Shown: positions 9,050 to 19,518, counted from the first letter of the stretch. The stretch: 64,000 nt of DNA from Rebecca billardiae RCC1528 (GCA_965240325.2 OZ251228.1:992001-1056000); one strand, 5' to 3'. Translations and numbers: made by a program. The notes: a model not told the origin generated them from the letters alone.

Positions 9050-9747
9050 ATCGACGCCCGCCAACTGTCACCGCCCATGAAGCCGTCGCCGATGGCTGCG
9101 CCGCCGGAAAATTCGTTCAGCCGTCCGCCTGCGAGGCCTGCGAGGCCTGGATGAGGGCTGCGGCCGCCTCGCGGCGGCGCGCCAGCGCCCGTCGTCCTCG
9201 CCCCACCGTCGTCCACAAAACCGACAAAACGTCGTCGTCCGAACTCGCCGACTGGGCGCCGATGCAACAGCGCGCCGACAGGATGTTAGTAGTATGGAAT
9301 GTGGAGCCCCACTGTCGGTTGGGGAAGGCGTGTATCAAGCGGCATGACTCTGGGGTAGCTTATCACACAGATGCCAGAGTCAGAAGGCCTGGCCCTCAGG
9401 TGATATGTGCCCCAGTATGGCGCGTCGGCCAGTCAAACTCAAAGCCGGCGGCAGGGTTCTGACACTTCTGTTGCCCGGAGGGTTCGCTGGCTCACCAGCT
9501 GCGAGGGCCGGGGCGTCCGGCTGTTTGCGCTTGCGGGCTGGGGCCGGCACTGGACCTGGTGCCACCCCACCGCGTGTGTTGGCAATTCAGGAGACCCGCG
9601 TCGTCCTAGATAAAGTACCTGACGATGTGTCCGTTCAATCATAGTTAGAATGAGTCCTCCCCGTAATGGGCAGGCTGACAATGTTGATGATGTCTTCACA
9701 GTCAAGCCCAACGGCAATGCATGATGACACGCGACGACACTGTACGA
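9050..9747. other. Intergenic stretch upstream of kinase B
   Basis: The counterpart of 1310-1998, with many short indels such as an extra gcgaggcct unit near 9130 and a shorter A-run. No gene is seen. Confidence 0.6.
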
Positions 9748-9794
9748 CAGTTTACTAAAAAGAATAAGAGACGCACACAGCTCAGGCAGGCGAG
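9748..9794 (+). repeat. 45-bp dispersed motif (unit B)
   Basis: Identical to 1999-2045. From here on the two units are almost without differences through the kinase gene. Confidence 0.78.
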
Positions 9795-10132
9795 ATTTGT
9801 AGATTGTATTACCGCCCTTGATTGTATCCACACGTTCGACAAGGGCGGCGGAGGCTGCTGCCTCCGCTGCTTGCAACTTGAAACGTGTGCTGTCTTGGGT
9901 GTGCATGGCACGATCTCGCAGCCGGCGAGATCGACGCGATCGACGCATCATCAGCCTTTTTCCCGTCGAAACGCTCGGCCGCCGCCCGGGCCCCGACGTC
10001 GCCGGTCCTGACCCGGGCCGCCCTGCAGGACGACTGCTTTGGGAGCCCGAGCGACGAACAAGCACCTGCCGCCACACGACCTCGTTGTGCCGACGAACTT
10101 CCCGCACGTGCCCACGAACGACTCCATACCGC
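9795..10132 (+). promoter_or_regulatory. 5' flank of kinase B
   Basis: A copy of 2046-2383 that includes the 9-bp inverted repeat. Its role is inferred only from its position before the kinase start codon. Confidence 0.35.
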
Positions 10133-12924
10133 ATGCCGCCCGAGTCCTGCGACGATCTGAGCCGCAAGCTGGCCGAGCTGAGCCCCCAACTCGCGCTGAT
10201 GATACAAGCCATGGCTGACCTCCTCGTGGAGAGGCGACACCGCGCAGACGGCGCGGCCGCAGGCCAAAGCCCGGACGCGCGCAAGGCCTGCATCATGCTG
10301 CTGGCAGCGCTCACGGACCACAAGCGCCTCGTCGACTTGGCGACGGAACGTGCGCTCCAGGCGCATCCCAAGTGGCCGACCATCCTCTGCGACAAGCTGA
10401 ACAGCTTGGCGTTCGCCCGCTGGTTGGCAGTCGAGTTGCTCTTCTCGAACGAGAACGGCATGGCGGCGCTCAAGAAGCTCGAGTCGTCAGACGATGCCGC
10501 GCTGGCCAAGCTGAAGAGCAGACTCAAGAAATCGCGATCGAGGCGCAGGGCGAGCAGCACGAAGGACACCCCCAAGTGGGCGCAGGCCCTGGTCTGCCCG
10601 TTCTACGACGCGGCGGAGCAGGCGTGCGGGGAGCACGAGGCGATGCGCGACATGATCTCGCACGCAGAGACGAGCGGGCTGCGGCAGGTCCTCGAGCGCG
10701 GCGGGCTCGTGACGGTGGCGAGCCGCGACGGCGAGCAGATCCTGCTGCTCGACCCGGAGATCGTGCTCGTGCTCTCGGCGCTCATCGTCCCCCTGGAGCC
10801 GCTCCTGTACCGCAAACGCGGCGTGCTCGCGCAACCCGCGATGCCAACCACAACAAGGATGGCGCTGGTGCCAGTGTCGCCGCAAGCGCTGCACGGGAAC
10901 GGCGGCGGCGGCGCGCTCGCGGCGCGGCCCATCGCGCTCGAGCGGCTTGCCGATCCCAGCTGCCTCGGGCTCCGCTTCGCGCGCGGCGCCCTCATCCGCT
11001 GCTCATCGTCGCCGAGCGCGCGCCCATCCTCGTGCCCGCCCGCGGCAGATGACGCGGCCGGGCCCGGCGCGGTCCCGCGGCAGGCGCCCATTGCTGCGCT
11101 TGCGAGCACCGTCGTGAACGCGGTGTATCTACTGAACGCTCGCGTGACAGCTCTTGAGGAGCGCGTGCAGGGCGCGGCCGACCCGGTGCGCTCATCGCCA
11201 TCATCACCGTCGATGGTTCCGACGGCCGTCCCGGCGCCGTCGAGCCCGTCGGCGGCGGGTGGCGCTGAGCCACCGCCGAGCGCGCCGTTTGGCGAGCAGA
11301 TCGCGCAGCCGCCGGCAGCAGTGCCGTGCCTCGGCGGCGAGCGCGTCGACGACGAGAACGAGTGCCGCGTGCGCGCGCTGCTCGAGCGCGGTGACGATGG
11401 GGCTTTTTTCGACGAAGGCCTGATGCTCGGGCGGGACGGCTCCATCCCCAGCAGCCCGACGAGCTCGCTTGGCTCCATGGTGCCGCGGGCGGCGATTACG
11501 GACATTGACGCGTCGATCTCGCCGTCCGACGAGCAGTCGAGCTCGCAGACCGCCGAGCTGACGGCAGGGCAGCTGCGCAAGGCAGGCATGGGGTGCGCGC
11601 TGCTGAAAGTCGTGGCTTTCTGCCAGCCTCCGTCGCCATCGCAGCGGCAGGTGTGCGCATGCGGCCCCGCCGCGTCTGCTGCGTCTGCGATCGTGCGCGC
11701 CCGGTGCGCACGTCCGCGCATGCCGGATCTCGCTGCTCGCTGCTCACCACCACCGGCCGGTTGCGCCCCCGCCCCAAACGCCTTGCGCAGTTCGGCGGGC
11801 TGGCCGAGATGCCGCGCGTCTGCGAGTCCTACGCGATGGTCTGGGAGTATGTGGTCGAGAAGGTCGCGCCGAATTTCGGCGTCGGCGCGGCGCGCGATCT
11901 GTGCGTGCTGCTGGACAAGCTGATCCCGAACGTGTCCGCGCCGCTGGGCGTGCTGCCGGGCATGATCGGCGTCGACGATTTCACCGATTGGAAGCCGCTC
12001 GGCTCTGGGACCCAGGCCAACGTGTTCCAGGCCACGGACTCGCTCGGCGCGTTGGTCGCGCTCAAACAGATCCGCCTCCACCAGCTGGAGAAGCCGCATG
12101 TGGCCGAGATGCTCGTCTCGGAGATCTTGTCGTTGGCGATGCTCGACAGCCCACACATCGTCAAGTGTGCGTGCCACGCGCAACCCGCCCTCGGCGGCGC
12201 GGCGCGCCCAGCGTGGTAGACTACTGGCTGCGTTGTACGCGCGCGACTTGTGGACGAGCGTGCCAAAGTGCGGTGCGCGCATCCTCACCGGCGCGACCGC
12301 CTGCCCTTCATCACCGCGCGCTCGCGCGCGCGCGCAGTCAAGGGCCTCTTCTCCAATGCTACGGCCGTGTACATCGTCCTCGAGCTCGCCAACGGCGGCA
12401 CGCTCGAAGACCGCCTGCGCAACACGGGCGGGTCTTTGCCGGAGATCGAGGCTGCCGGCTCCTTTTTGCAGCTCGCCAGCGGCGCCCTCGAGATGCACAA
12501 GCATCACCTGCGGCACGGCGACCTCAATCTGGCCAACATCGTTGTCACGAAAGAGGGCAGGTGCAAACTCTGTGACTTGGGCCTCACGCGCGAGGTCCTC
12601 CCGGGCCAGTACGAGGTGAAGGTCTGGGGCACTTTCGAGTACATGGCGCCCGAGATGCGAACGCGGCCGGCCGCGTACAACCAGAGCGCGGACGTGTGGG
12701 CTCTCGGTATCATCCTCTTCCAGATGCTCGCCGGTAAGCACCCGTTCGAGCCGCCGCTGACGCCGGCCGAGCTCATCTTCCCGACTGACGAGCCGAACAC
12801 GTTCCGCGACTCGACTCGGCACCTCGTGCAGATGATGCTCAACCCGAAGCCGTCAGAGCGGCCGAAGCTCCCCGAGGTCCACGCGCTCGCGAGCGAGTGG
12901 ATGAAGGAGATCGACGACTCGTAG
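10133..12924 (+). CDS. Protein kinase with long N-terminal region, copy B (three exons)
   Basis: The model matches copy A: exons 10133-11650, 11791-12166 and 12338-12924, 826 residues. The predicted protein appears identical to copy A; the only base change I see is a silent Arg codon change at 10522 (a; g at 2773). Catalytic Lys, HGD Asp, Asn, DLG and APE are all kept, so both copies look functional. Near-identity that extends through both introns means either a very recent duplication or later gene conversion, because neighbouring non-coding sequence in the same units has diverged more. The gene converges with the intact exportin gene to its right. N-terminal function and kinase subfamily are unknown. 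Confidence 0.78.
11651..11790 (+). other. Kinase B intron 1
   Basis: The same 140-bp phase-0 intron as in copy A, with donor CAG|GTGTGC and acceptor GCGCAG|TTC. Confidence 0.6.
12167..12337 (+). other. Kinase B intron 2
   Basis: The same 171-bp phase-1 intron as in copy A, with donor GTGCGT and acceptor GCGCAG. Confidence 0.85.
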
Positions 12925-13908
12925 CGGCGAGGCGCAATCGTCCCCCAGCAGGACGACTGCCGCCATCGGCATCACGAGCGAGCTGCTGCTTGCTGCCAAG
13001 CCCGCCAACAGCGGCACGAGCCGCCGCATCAGTGAGTGAGTCCCATGCATGACGAGACGACGAGCACGGCCAGCGTGCGCGGCGCGATCCTCCGCAATCG
13101 ATCAGCAGCAGCGCACCGTCGCTCCCATCAGCCCATCTAGCTGTCTGCTTCCCATCAGTTGCGCTGAGTGCACTCAATACTTACCGCCAGCATGTGATGC
13201 ATGAGATATCTCCGCGTTCATCCGCGGCCCTTTTCCGTAGATCGAACTCACGAGTCGTATAAGCTAGCTAGTAGTTATACTACGTAGTCGTTGTATGCGC
13301 CCGTTGCGGGCCCGCGGTGCTGCCACGATGCATGATTCAAACACAGCGCATCATCATCAGATGACGGGCCGATCGGACGACGATCGATGGACCGACCGAG
13401 TGATTCGGCTAGCCGTTCGGGAATCAGGGGCGGTTCGCCGCGAGCCGTGAGTGCGAGTGCGGCGAGTGCGCCGCGGCTGGCGGCCCGCGCGGTCTGACTC
13501 CGACAGTCACGCCCTAGCTGGACTTTTGATGACAGGCGTGCTGACGCGGACGGCGGAGTCGGCGTCGGTGTCGGGCCCGGAGCAGCCTGACCCTGAGGGT
13601 GCTGCTCGGCCCGCTCTCCGCACTGAGACTGCGCCACAGCACTCACAGGACTGATGAGCGTGAGGTCTGCGCTTCGCGGCGGTGGAGACGCGCCGTGGCC
13701 GAGCCAGCCGCCGCTGCTCTAGCGCTCCTGTTGTGGCGGATGAGGGGCGCGGCGAGACCTGCTGCGATATGCTGCTGCGACATATGATCTGCCGGCGCGG
13801 GCTGCGCGCGCAGGCTGAGGCGGCCCATGCACGGGGCCACAGCACACACGAGTCGTGCGGAGGCGCAGTCATATAGTATAGACGTAGTCTATAGTAGAAT
13901 ATGCGATA
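12925..13908. other. 3' flank of kinase B
   Basis: The counterpart of 5176-6130, differing by short indels, e.g. a 6-bp longer stretch near 13290-13335. No gene is seen. It separates the kinase B stop from the AT-rich insertion site. Confidence 0.55.
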
Positions 13909-13926
13909 ATATATATATATATATAT
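13909..13926. repeat. (AT)9 microsatellite at the insertion site
   Basis: A perfect AT repeat directly left of element copy B. A second AT run (14664-14674) lies directly to its right, so the element appears to sit inside an AT microsatellite. Confidence 0.9.
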
Positions 13927-14663
13927 GGGGTTATTGGCACAATAACTGATTGTCTAAGAGGACGGTGGGAGCGCAATGCGCCGTATCAACACCTGCCTGC
14001 CATTCAGCCTGAGCCAGGCGGCCGAGCTCAAGTCCGGCTGCCATCTTGGCCACCCTCTTCTCGTGCCACAAGGGACTTTCGAGCCCGTGCTCTGTGTGCA
14101 CGCACGGCGGCCTAGAACGACCTACTCACTGCGCTGCTCCTGGGCCATAGGCTAACTAGGCATGGTTGGCATGGCGGTCAGGACGGCCAATTCGTGAACT
14201 GGGTTTTTTCATCAGGCGCCGAGCCAACCGTTACCGTCGCTGCTGCATGCCTCCCGCTCACTCGCAGCGAGCACCCGTCGGAAGCGCCCACTGTCCTGAT
14301 GGCTGCAGCTGTTTCCGGCGGCCCGCAGCTTCGAGGCGCCCTGTGCGCGATGTCCTTCGTGCCTCGCTGTCGTGTGGCTTGGCGGCTCTCGAGCTGCGTC
14401 GTCCAAGCTGCCCCGCCCGCCCACCCCTGCTGTTGGCAGCTACTTGATGTTGCCTCACACCGCGCGTCTGTCGGCGTTGAGCGGCCAGTCCTGCCGCGCG
14501 CTCGGTCCGAGCGCTGGCTGCCGCTCGCACTTTGTTTCGAGGAACAAAAATCCCATACAATGTATAGAGTCTGGTCTCTCGCCGCGTGGCTCCGCCCTGC
14601 CCGGCGTGTGCCTCGCCTCCTCGCTGCATCTGGATGGCGCAGGCGCTCCGAGGACGGCTAGAC
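13927..14663 (+). mobile_element. Non-autonomous mobile-element-like insertion, copy B
   Basis: It begins GGGGTTATTGGC, includes the hairpin GTTATTG-GCA-CAATAAC and TGTCTAAGAGGACG, and ends CGAGGACGGCTAGAC. These are the ends of copy A (6173-6651) in reverse. At 737 bp it is longer than copy A, and by eye its interior is not similar. No transposase frame is recognised; short open frames (for example 14194-14661) resemble nothing I know. The two ends share only GTCTA as a terminal inverted repeat, so its class is uncertain. Confidence 0.65.
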
Positions 14664-14862
14664 ATATATATATAGCAGCACTGTGTGTCTGCGCGCGCGC
14701 TCATGAGGTCTGAGGATCCGCCAACTATAGCATCAGCTGCTTTTGGCTCGCGGGCCGGCGTCGCAGCTCAGCCGGCTGGGGCACGCGACTGGCAAACACC
14801 AGTGATTGATGCTGCTGCTCGTGCTGTTCTGAAAATGACAACCACCTGGTCATCTCATCACA

Positions 14863-17800
14863 TCACACGGCGTGTGCAGCCGCCGCCTCCGCCTGCACGG
14901 CTGCCAGAACGCCCACGTCCTCTGCGAGCGCGCGCATCAGCAGGCGGAACGTCGGCAGGTCGGTCGCGTCCGCGTGCTCGGCGGCGAGCATCCCGCACAG
15001 CGCGTCGCGCTGCGCCGCGTCCACGTGTGCGCACAGCGCCAGCGCATCGCGCGCCAGCTCGAGGGGCGCGACGCCGCCGCCCGCGCCGGCGCGCCCGCTG
15101 TCCACGACAAGAGCGTGCAGCGCGCCGATGGCCTCGTCGCGCACGCCCGCGTGCGCCGGATCGACGAGCGCGCGGAGCAGCGCGTCCGCAACCACGGGCC
15201 GCGCAGTCACGCACTCTGGGTGGGCGCGCAGCCGACCGCGCGTCGCCTCGTCCGCGCGCACCAGCCGCTCCGCCGCCGAGCGAAACGCGGCGCGCGCGCC
15301 CGGCCGCGCGAGCGCGTGCGCGTACGCGCCGACGAGCGCGCGCACGGCGCCCGGCGTCACCTCGAGCTCGCGCCAGCGCTCGCGCACGAGCACGTCGAGC
15401 ACGCGATGGTACCGCGGCGCCGACGCGCGCCGGCTGGCGCCCGACTCGAGCCGCGCCGCGCACAGCTGCAGCGCGGCCGCCCAGTGCGCGCGCGAGCCGC
15501 CGACCATCGCGAGCAGCCGCAGCAGCAGGCGCTCGAGGGCGGCGCCGGCGCGCTCGCTGCCCGGCCCGCCTGCCGTGCGCACCGGCCGCGCGGCGTACGC
15601 CACGAGCTCGTCGAGCAGCGGCGTGAGCGCACCCAGCGCGCCGCCCGCCGCGCCGCGCGCGCCTGCCGGCGCGGCCGCGAGCGCGAGCGCGAGACCTGCA
15701 AGCGCGCCGAGCGCACGCGCGCACGCCTCGCGCGCGGCGGGGTCAGTGGCGCGCTCGTCGACGCTCGCGTAGTGCCGGATCAGCGCGGCTGCGACGGGCA
15801 GCAGCGGCTCCAACGCGCCGTGCGCCGCGTCCACCGCCGCGCGCGCCAGCCCATGCGACGCGCGCACCAGCGCCGTGAGCGCGCGCGCCCCAGCTGCGAC
15901 CTCGCGCGCCGCTGCCGCCTCGCCCGCGCCCGACGGCGGCGGCCACGCTCCCGGCGTGAGCGCGTCGGCGCGCGGCGTGCCCGCTGCGTCGAGCAGGCCG
16001 CACGCATGCCACGGGGCTGCCGCCACGCGCACGAGCACGCCGACCGCACCCGCGCCCCACTCCGCCGCGCCGTGCGCGCGGCCGGCGGCGTGCGCGGCCG
16101 CTCGGAGTGCGAACAGGCTCAGAGCGCCGCACATCGGCGCACGGCCACGAGCGGGCAGCGCGATCATGAGTGCGTGCGCGTCGGCAACGAGCGCGTGCAC
16201 GGCCGAGCGCACGCTCGCGTGCGCCTCGCGCACGCCGTCTGCCGCCCACGCCTCGGCCGGCACCGCGCTCGCGACCGCGCGAACCAGGGCCGCGGCCGCG
16301 CCGCCGAGCGCGGCCGCGGCCGCCCGCCCGTCGGCCGACGCCGCATCCGCTGCTGCTGCGTGCGCCGCGCGCAGCGCGCCGACGATGAGCTGGGCGGCCT
16401 CGGCCTCGGCGGCGACGTCGGCGCTCGAGGCCTCAGCCACGTGCGCGAGCGGCCTCGCCAGCGCGGGCGCGAGCGCGCGCAGCAGCAGCAGCAGCCCAAC
16501 GCGGGCGCACGCGCCATCGCGAGCTCGCGGCGGCGGCGGCAGCGGCGACAAGGCTCGCGCCGCGCTCAGCGCCGCGCGCGCGAGCTCCAAGGCGAGCTGG
16601 CGCCCTCCGCCCGCGCACGCATCGAGCGCGCCGACCGCCTGGCACGCCACCGGGCACAGCGCCGCAAGCGCGAGCAGCTCGTCCCCGCCCTCCGCCGCAC
16701 CGCCCGCACCGAGCGGCGCGCACAGCTCAGCGACGCGCGCGCTCACAGCCGCCGCGGCCGCATCCGGCCACAGGGCGAGCACGCCGCCCACAATGTCAGC
16801 CTCCGTGTGCGCGTCGACGAGCGCGGCCCGCGCTGCGGGCACGGCTGCGTCATCCTCGTCGCTCTCGCCGCTGCTATCCACTGCGCCGATCATCGCCCCC
16901 GCCGCCGCGCCGCCGTCGCCACCGCCGTCGAGGTTGTCGTCATCATCGTCAGCGCCCTCATCCGCGGACGCTGCGGAGGCGCCGCTGTCATCGTCGGCGT
17001 CAGCGTCGGCGTCGGCGGGGCCCGGGCCCGCGGCAGCCTGCGCCCCACGCCGGCTAGGGGAGGGCCCGCGCAGCAGCCCGTCGGCCAGCACGCGCGCCGC
17101 CACGCGCCTCCGCTCGAGCACGTGCCGCAGCAGCTCCCCGTGGCCCGGACCGAAGGCGGCGCAGAATTCGTCACGGCTGAGTCCGAGCGGTCTCGCGCGC
17201 GTGCCCTCCTCGCGCACGCACGCGCCCAGCCCGTCGAGCAGCGTGGCCCACGCGCGGTAGCACGCGCGCGCGGCGGCGCGGGTGCCAGGGGCACACGTCA
17301 GCGCGAGCAGCGCGCCGAGCAGCGCGCCTGCCTCGTCGCTGTACGGCACTGTCGCCGCGCCGCCGATCCGAGGCAGCACGTGCGCACACATGGCCTGCGC
17401 GCACTCTGCGAGCGCGCGCGCCTCCGCCGTCGCTCCCTCGGCGCGACGCGCCTCGGCGGGTGACGCGGCTGCGCGGCGGAGCGCCTGCTCGAGGTGTGCC
17501 AGCGCCGGCACGAACAGGCTCGCCGCGTCCGCCGCGCGCACGTTGCGCTCGAAGAGCGTGCGCGCGCACGCGAGCGCGCGGGCGCGATGAGCCGCGCTCG
17601 GCGCTGCAAAGCGCGCGCACAGCGCTGGCACGAGCTGGGGCGGGACGGACTGCGCGCTGACGGGGAGCCACTGGGCGCACGTACTGAGCGTGTCGAGTGC
17701 GTCGGCCTCAACGCCCACGCCACCGCCACCTCCGTCATCCGCCCCGGCCGCCGCCGCGAGCGCATCCGCCGCATGCGCAAACACGGCGGGCGCAGCAGCC

Positions 17801-18351
17801 GACAGGCCGCGCGCGAGCAGGCGGCGGCGCGAGCTGAGCACCGTGGCGCGAGAGGGGTCGAGGCTCTCGTGGACAAGCAGCTCAATCAGCCGAAGGCCAA
17901 GGGCGCGCGTCGGCGGTGAGCGCACCGCCGCAAGCAAGTCGTCGAGAAACGAAGGAGCGGCGTCCGGCCACAGCTGCCGGCCGGCGCGCACGTACACCTG
18001 GCATAGCTTGCGGTTGACGCCGGATGGCCAGGCGGCGGCGTGCGTGAAGAGGAGCTCGCGCAGCACCGTGAGCGTCTCCAGCTGCTCCGCGTGCGCCAGC
18101 CCGTGCCAGCGCGCCAGCACGAGCCGGTCGAGCACGAGCGCGCAGAACCACAGCACCAGTTGGCCCGCGGCGGCGGGCTCGCGCAGCGCGGCGACGGCGA
18201 CGGCGACGTTGGCCGGCTCGTCGCGAAAGCGCACGAGCTCGGTCTCAAGCTGCTGTCGCCGCGACGGGTCGGTCCCATCGCCCCCGTAGTACTGCGCCAG
18301 CGCGTGCTGAAGCTCTTGCAGCACGCGGCGTTGATCACGACCGTGCGCCAT
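14863..18351 (-). CDS. XPO6: Exportin-6-like nuclear export receptor
   Basis: One uninterrupted frame of 1162 residues, close to the usual length of exportin-6 (about 1125). The N-terminal 160 residues show the family's landmark stretch: NRKLC (113-117), GRQLWPD (124-130), an L-rich helix, and SPPTRALGL (145-153), which I recall as matching animal exportin-6 in order and spacing. The rest is made of Ala/Leu-rich helices as expected for HEAT repeats. A low-complexity acidic linker (around residues 440-490) interrupts them. In animals this karyopherin exports actin-profilin complexes with Ran-GTP; that role is inferred here from the family. The start is the first ATG of the frame, complement of 18349-18351, next to a hairpin. 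The gene converges with kinase B. Another large exportin is the main alternative. Confidence 0.72.
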   Translation of the reverse strand: MAHGRDQRRVLQELQHALAQYYGGDGTDPSRRQQLETELVRFRDEPANVAVAVAALREPAAAGQLVLWFCALVLDRLVLARWHGLAHAEQLETLTVLRELLFTHAAAWPSGVNRKLCQVYVRAGRQLWPDAAPSFLDDLLAAVRSPPTRALGLRLIELLVHESLDPSRATVLSSRRRLLARGLSAAAPAVFAHAADALAAAAGADDGGGGGVGVEADALDTLSTCAQWLPVSAQSVPPQLVPALCARFAAPSAAHRARALACARTLFERNVRAADAASLFVPALAHLEQALRRAAASPAEARRAEGATAEARALAECAQAMCAHVLPRIGGAATVPYSDEAGALLGALLALTCAPGTRAAARACYRAWATLLDGLGACVREEGTRARPLGLSRDEFCAAFGPGHGELLRHVLERRRVAARVLADGLLRGPSPSRRGAQAAAGPGPADADADADDDSGASAASADEGADDDDDNLDGGGDGGAAAGAMIGAVDSSGESDEDDAAVPAARAALVDAHTEADIVGGVLALWPDAAAAAVSARVAELCAPLGAGGAAEGGDELLALAALCPVACQAVGALDACAGGGRQLALELARAALSAARALSPLPPPPRARDGACARVGLLLLLRALAPALARPLAHVAEASSADVAAEAEAAQLIVGALRAAHAAAADAASADGRAAAAALGGAAAALVRAVASAVPAEAWAADGVREAHASVRSAVHALVADAHALMIALPARGRAPMCGALSLFALRAAAHAAGRAHGAAEWGAGAVGVLVRVAAAPWHACGLLDAAGTPRADALTPGAWPPPSGAGEAAAAREVAAGARALTALVRASHGLARAAVDAAHGALEPLLPVAAALIRHYASVDERATDPAAREACARALGALAGLALALAAAPAGARGAAGGALGALTPLLDELVAYAARPVRTAGGPGSERAGAALERLLLRLLAMVGGSRAHWAAALQLCAARLESGASRRASAPRYHRVLDVLVRERWRELEVTPGAVRALVGAYAHALARPGARAAFRSAAERLVRADEATRGRLRAHPECVTARPVVADALLRALVDPAHAGVRDEAIGALHALVVDSGRAGAGGGVAPLELARDALALCAHVDAAQRDALCGMLAAEHADATDLPTFRLLMRALAEDVGVLAAVQAEAAAAHAV

Positions 18352-18375
18352 CTCCCGGCCGCAGATCCGGGAGAT
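18350..18375 (-). promoter_or_regulatory. Hairpin overlapping the exportin start codon
   Basis: A perfect 9-bp inverted repeat (ATCTCCCGG, 8-base loop, CCGGGAGAT) starts inside the ATG and extends upstream. In the mRNA it would place the start codon in a strong stem. Confidence 0.4.
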
Positions 18376-18563
18376 CGTCGCTGTGTTAGCTGGTTATTTC
18401 GGTCATATCCGGGAAAATGAGGTGCCCCCTTGGTTGGTTGACCCGGACCCGCCGCCGACGCCTGCGGCCTGGCCCCTTCCGCTTGGAACGAGGTGGCACA
18501 CGGACGTTCGCAAGCACCTTCAAGCCGATCAGCAGATCAAAGGAGTCAAAGGGAGTACTGCGC

Positions 18564-18707
18564 CCAGTGCGCAGCGCGGCAGAGGCTCACTCATCGCGAG
18601 GTCGCCGCTCGCCAGTGGGACTCGCCCGCCCGCCGCCGTGCACGGTGGCCGGGCCGCTCGCGCCGTGCGCTCCTGCGGCCGTCGGGTCGGGCCGCGGTGG
18701 CGTCGCG
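18564..18707 (+). repeat. Inverted repeat 1, left arm (144 bp)
   Basis: It matches the reverse complement of 18926-19069 over its whole length with a handful of differences, for example actcatcgcgag against gtcatcgcaag. It runs from ccagtgcgcagc to gcgtcgcg. No gene is recognised in the arm. Confidence 0.88.
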
Positions 18708-18925
18708 CGCGCATGTGATAGCACGGCATGCCCCTGCAGAGGCTCGAGCCCCGAGTCGAGCCCGTCGCGCGCTGCGGGCGCGCGCTTGCACGCGAGCCGG
18801 CATGCGCTGCTGTAGTGTGCGGCGCAGCGCGTGTGCGTGCTGCTTCAAGGCGCGGAGGAGGCGAGGACGAGGAAGGCTCGCGGCACAGAGAGGGGCGCTG
18901 GGCGGCTCTGCGACGGCTCAAGCCC
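18708..18925. other. Spacer of inverted repeat 1 (218 bp)
   Basis: No gene is recognised. It has two related short strings, gcagaggctcgagcccc near 18737 and tctgcgacggctcaagcccc near 18906. Confidence 0.4.
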
Positions 18926-19069
18926 CGCGACGCCACCGCGGCCCGACCCGACGGCCGCAGGAGCGCACGGCGCGAGCGGCCCGGCCACCGTGCACGGCGG
19001 CGGGCGGGCGAGTGCCATTGGCGAGCGGCGACCTTGCGATGACACAGCCTCTACCGCGCTGCGCACTGG
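18926..19069 (-). repeat. Inverted repeat 1, right arm (144 bp)
   Basis: The reverse-complement partner of 18564-18707. Both arms contain the complete stretch around gtgcacggtggccgggccgc. Confidence 0.88.
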
Positions 19070-19170
19070 CTGTTGCGGACCCTGGCCACCCTTGGTAGTG
19101 CCCGCGCGCGCCCTGTGGCCAGTGGCGAGCGCGGCGGCCGCGGATCAGCAGGCGGACATGCTGAGGATAT

Positions 19171-19518
19171 TTCTGACCCACACCCTCGGCGGTGGCGGCG
19201 GCAAGGGCTGTGCTCCGTTGGCGGGACGCGCACGGGGCGCGGCGCTGCGGGCGCGGATGTGCCCGCGGAGCTGGTACATGTGGATGGGGTGTTGTACGAG
19301 AGCATCTGGCGCCCTCCTGCGCCGCGCGTCTTGCGCCACGCCTCTTTCGCCTCGGCTCAGGGCAACGCGCACGCGCGCGCCGCCTCAATCAAGGCCAGCC
19401 TTGCCGCGCCGCAGCCGACCGCGCGCGCGCCGTGCGCAGCGTGGTGGGGTAAGAGCGGGCGCTGCTGCCGGGCGAGATGACGACGTCATATTCGCACGCC
19501 ATGCCGCCCCGCGACGCC
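19171..19518 (+). repeat. Inverted repeat 2, left arm (about 348 bp)
   Basis: It pairs with 19813-20141. Within it a + strand frame reads a protein-like segment (DVPAELVHVDGVLYESIW, then RVLRHASFASAQGNAHAR, then TTSYSHAMPPRD). A GTAAGA donor-like site lies near 19449. The segment could be an exon of an unrecognised gene. Confidence 0.75.

Larger units (their letters stand above)
7684..14862. repeat. Tandem segmental duplication, unit B
   Basis: This is the second copy of the unit starting at base 1. It contains kinase copy B, then the same AT-rich insertion site, and joins the exportin 3' end at 14863. The kinase exons and introns are almost unchanged from unit A, while 8754-9747 and 12925-13908 carry many short insertions and deletions relative to unit A, mostly at small tandem repeats. 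Unit B continues into the full exportin gene, so its right-hand border is a matter of definition. Confidence 0.88.

Noticed and set aside
6173-14663. Helitron identity for the paired insertions
   Set aside because: A hairpin near one end and an AT-rich target are suggestive, but I see no CTRR end after the hairpin and no Rep/helicase coding.
14872-17463. 863-residue open frame on the + strand
   Set aside because: It is the antisense shadow of the intact exportin. The - strand frame spans 1162 residues and carries family landmarks.
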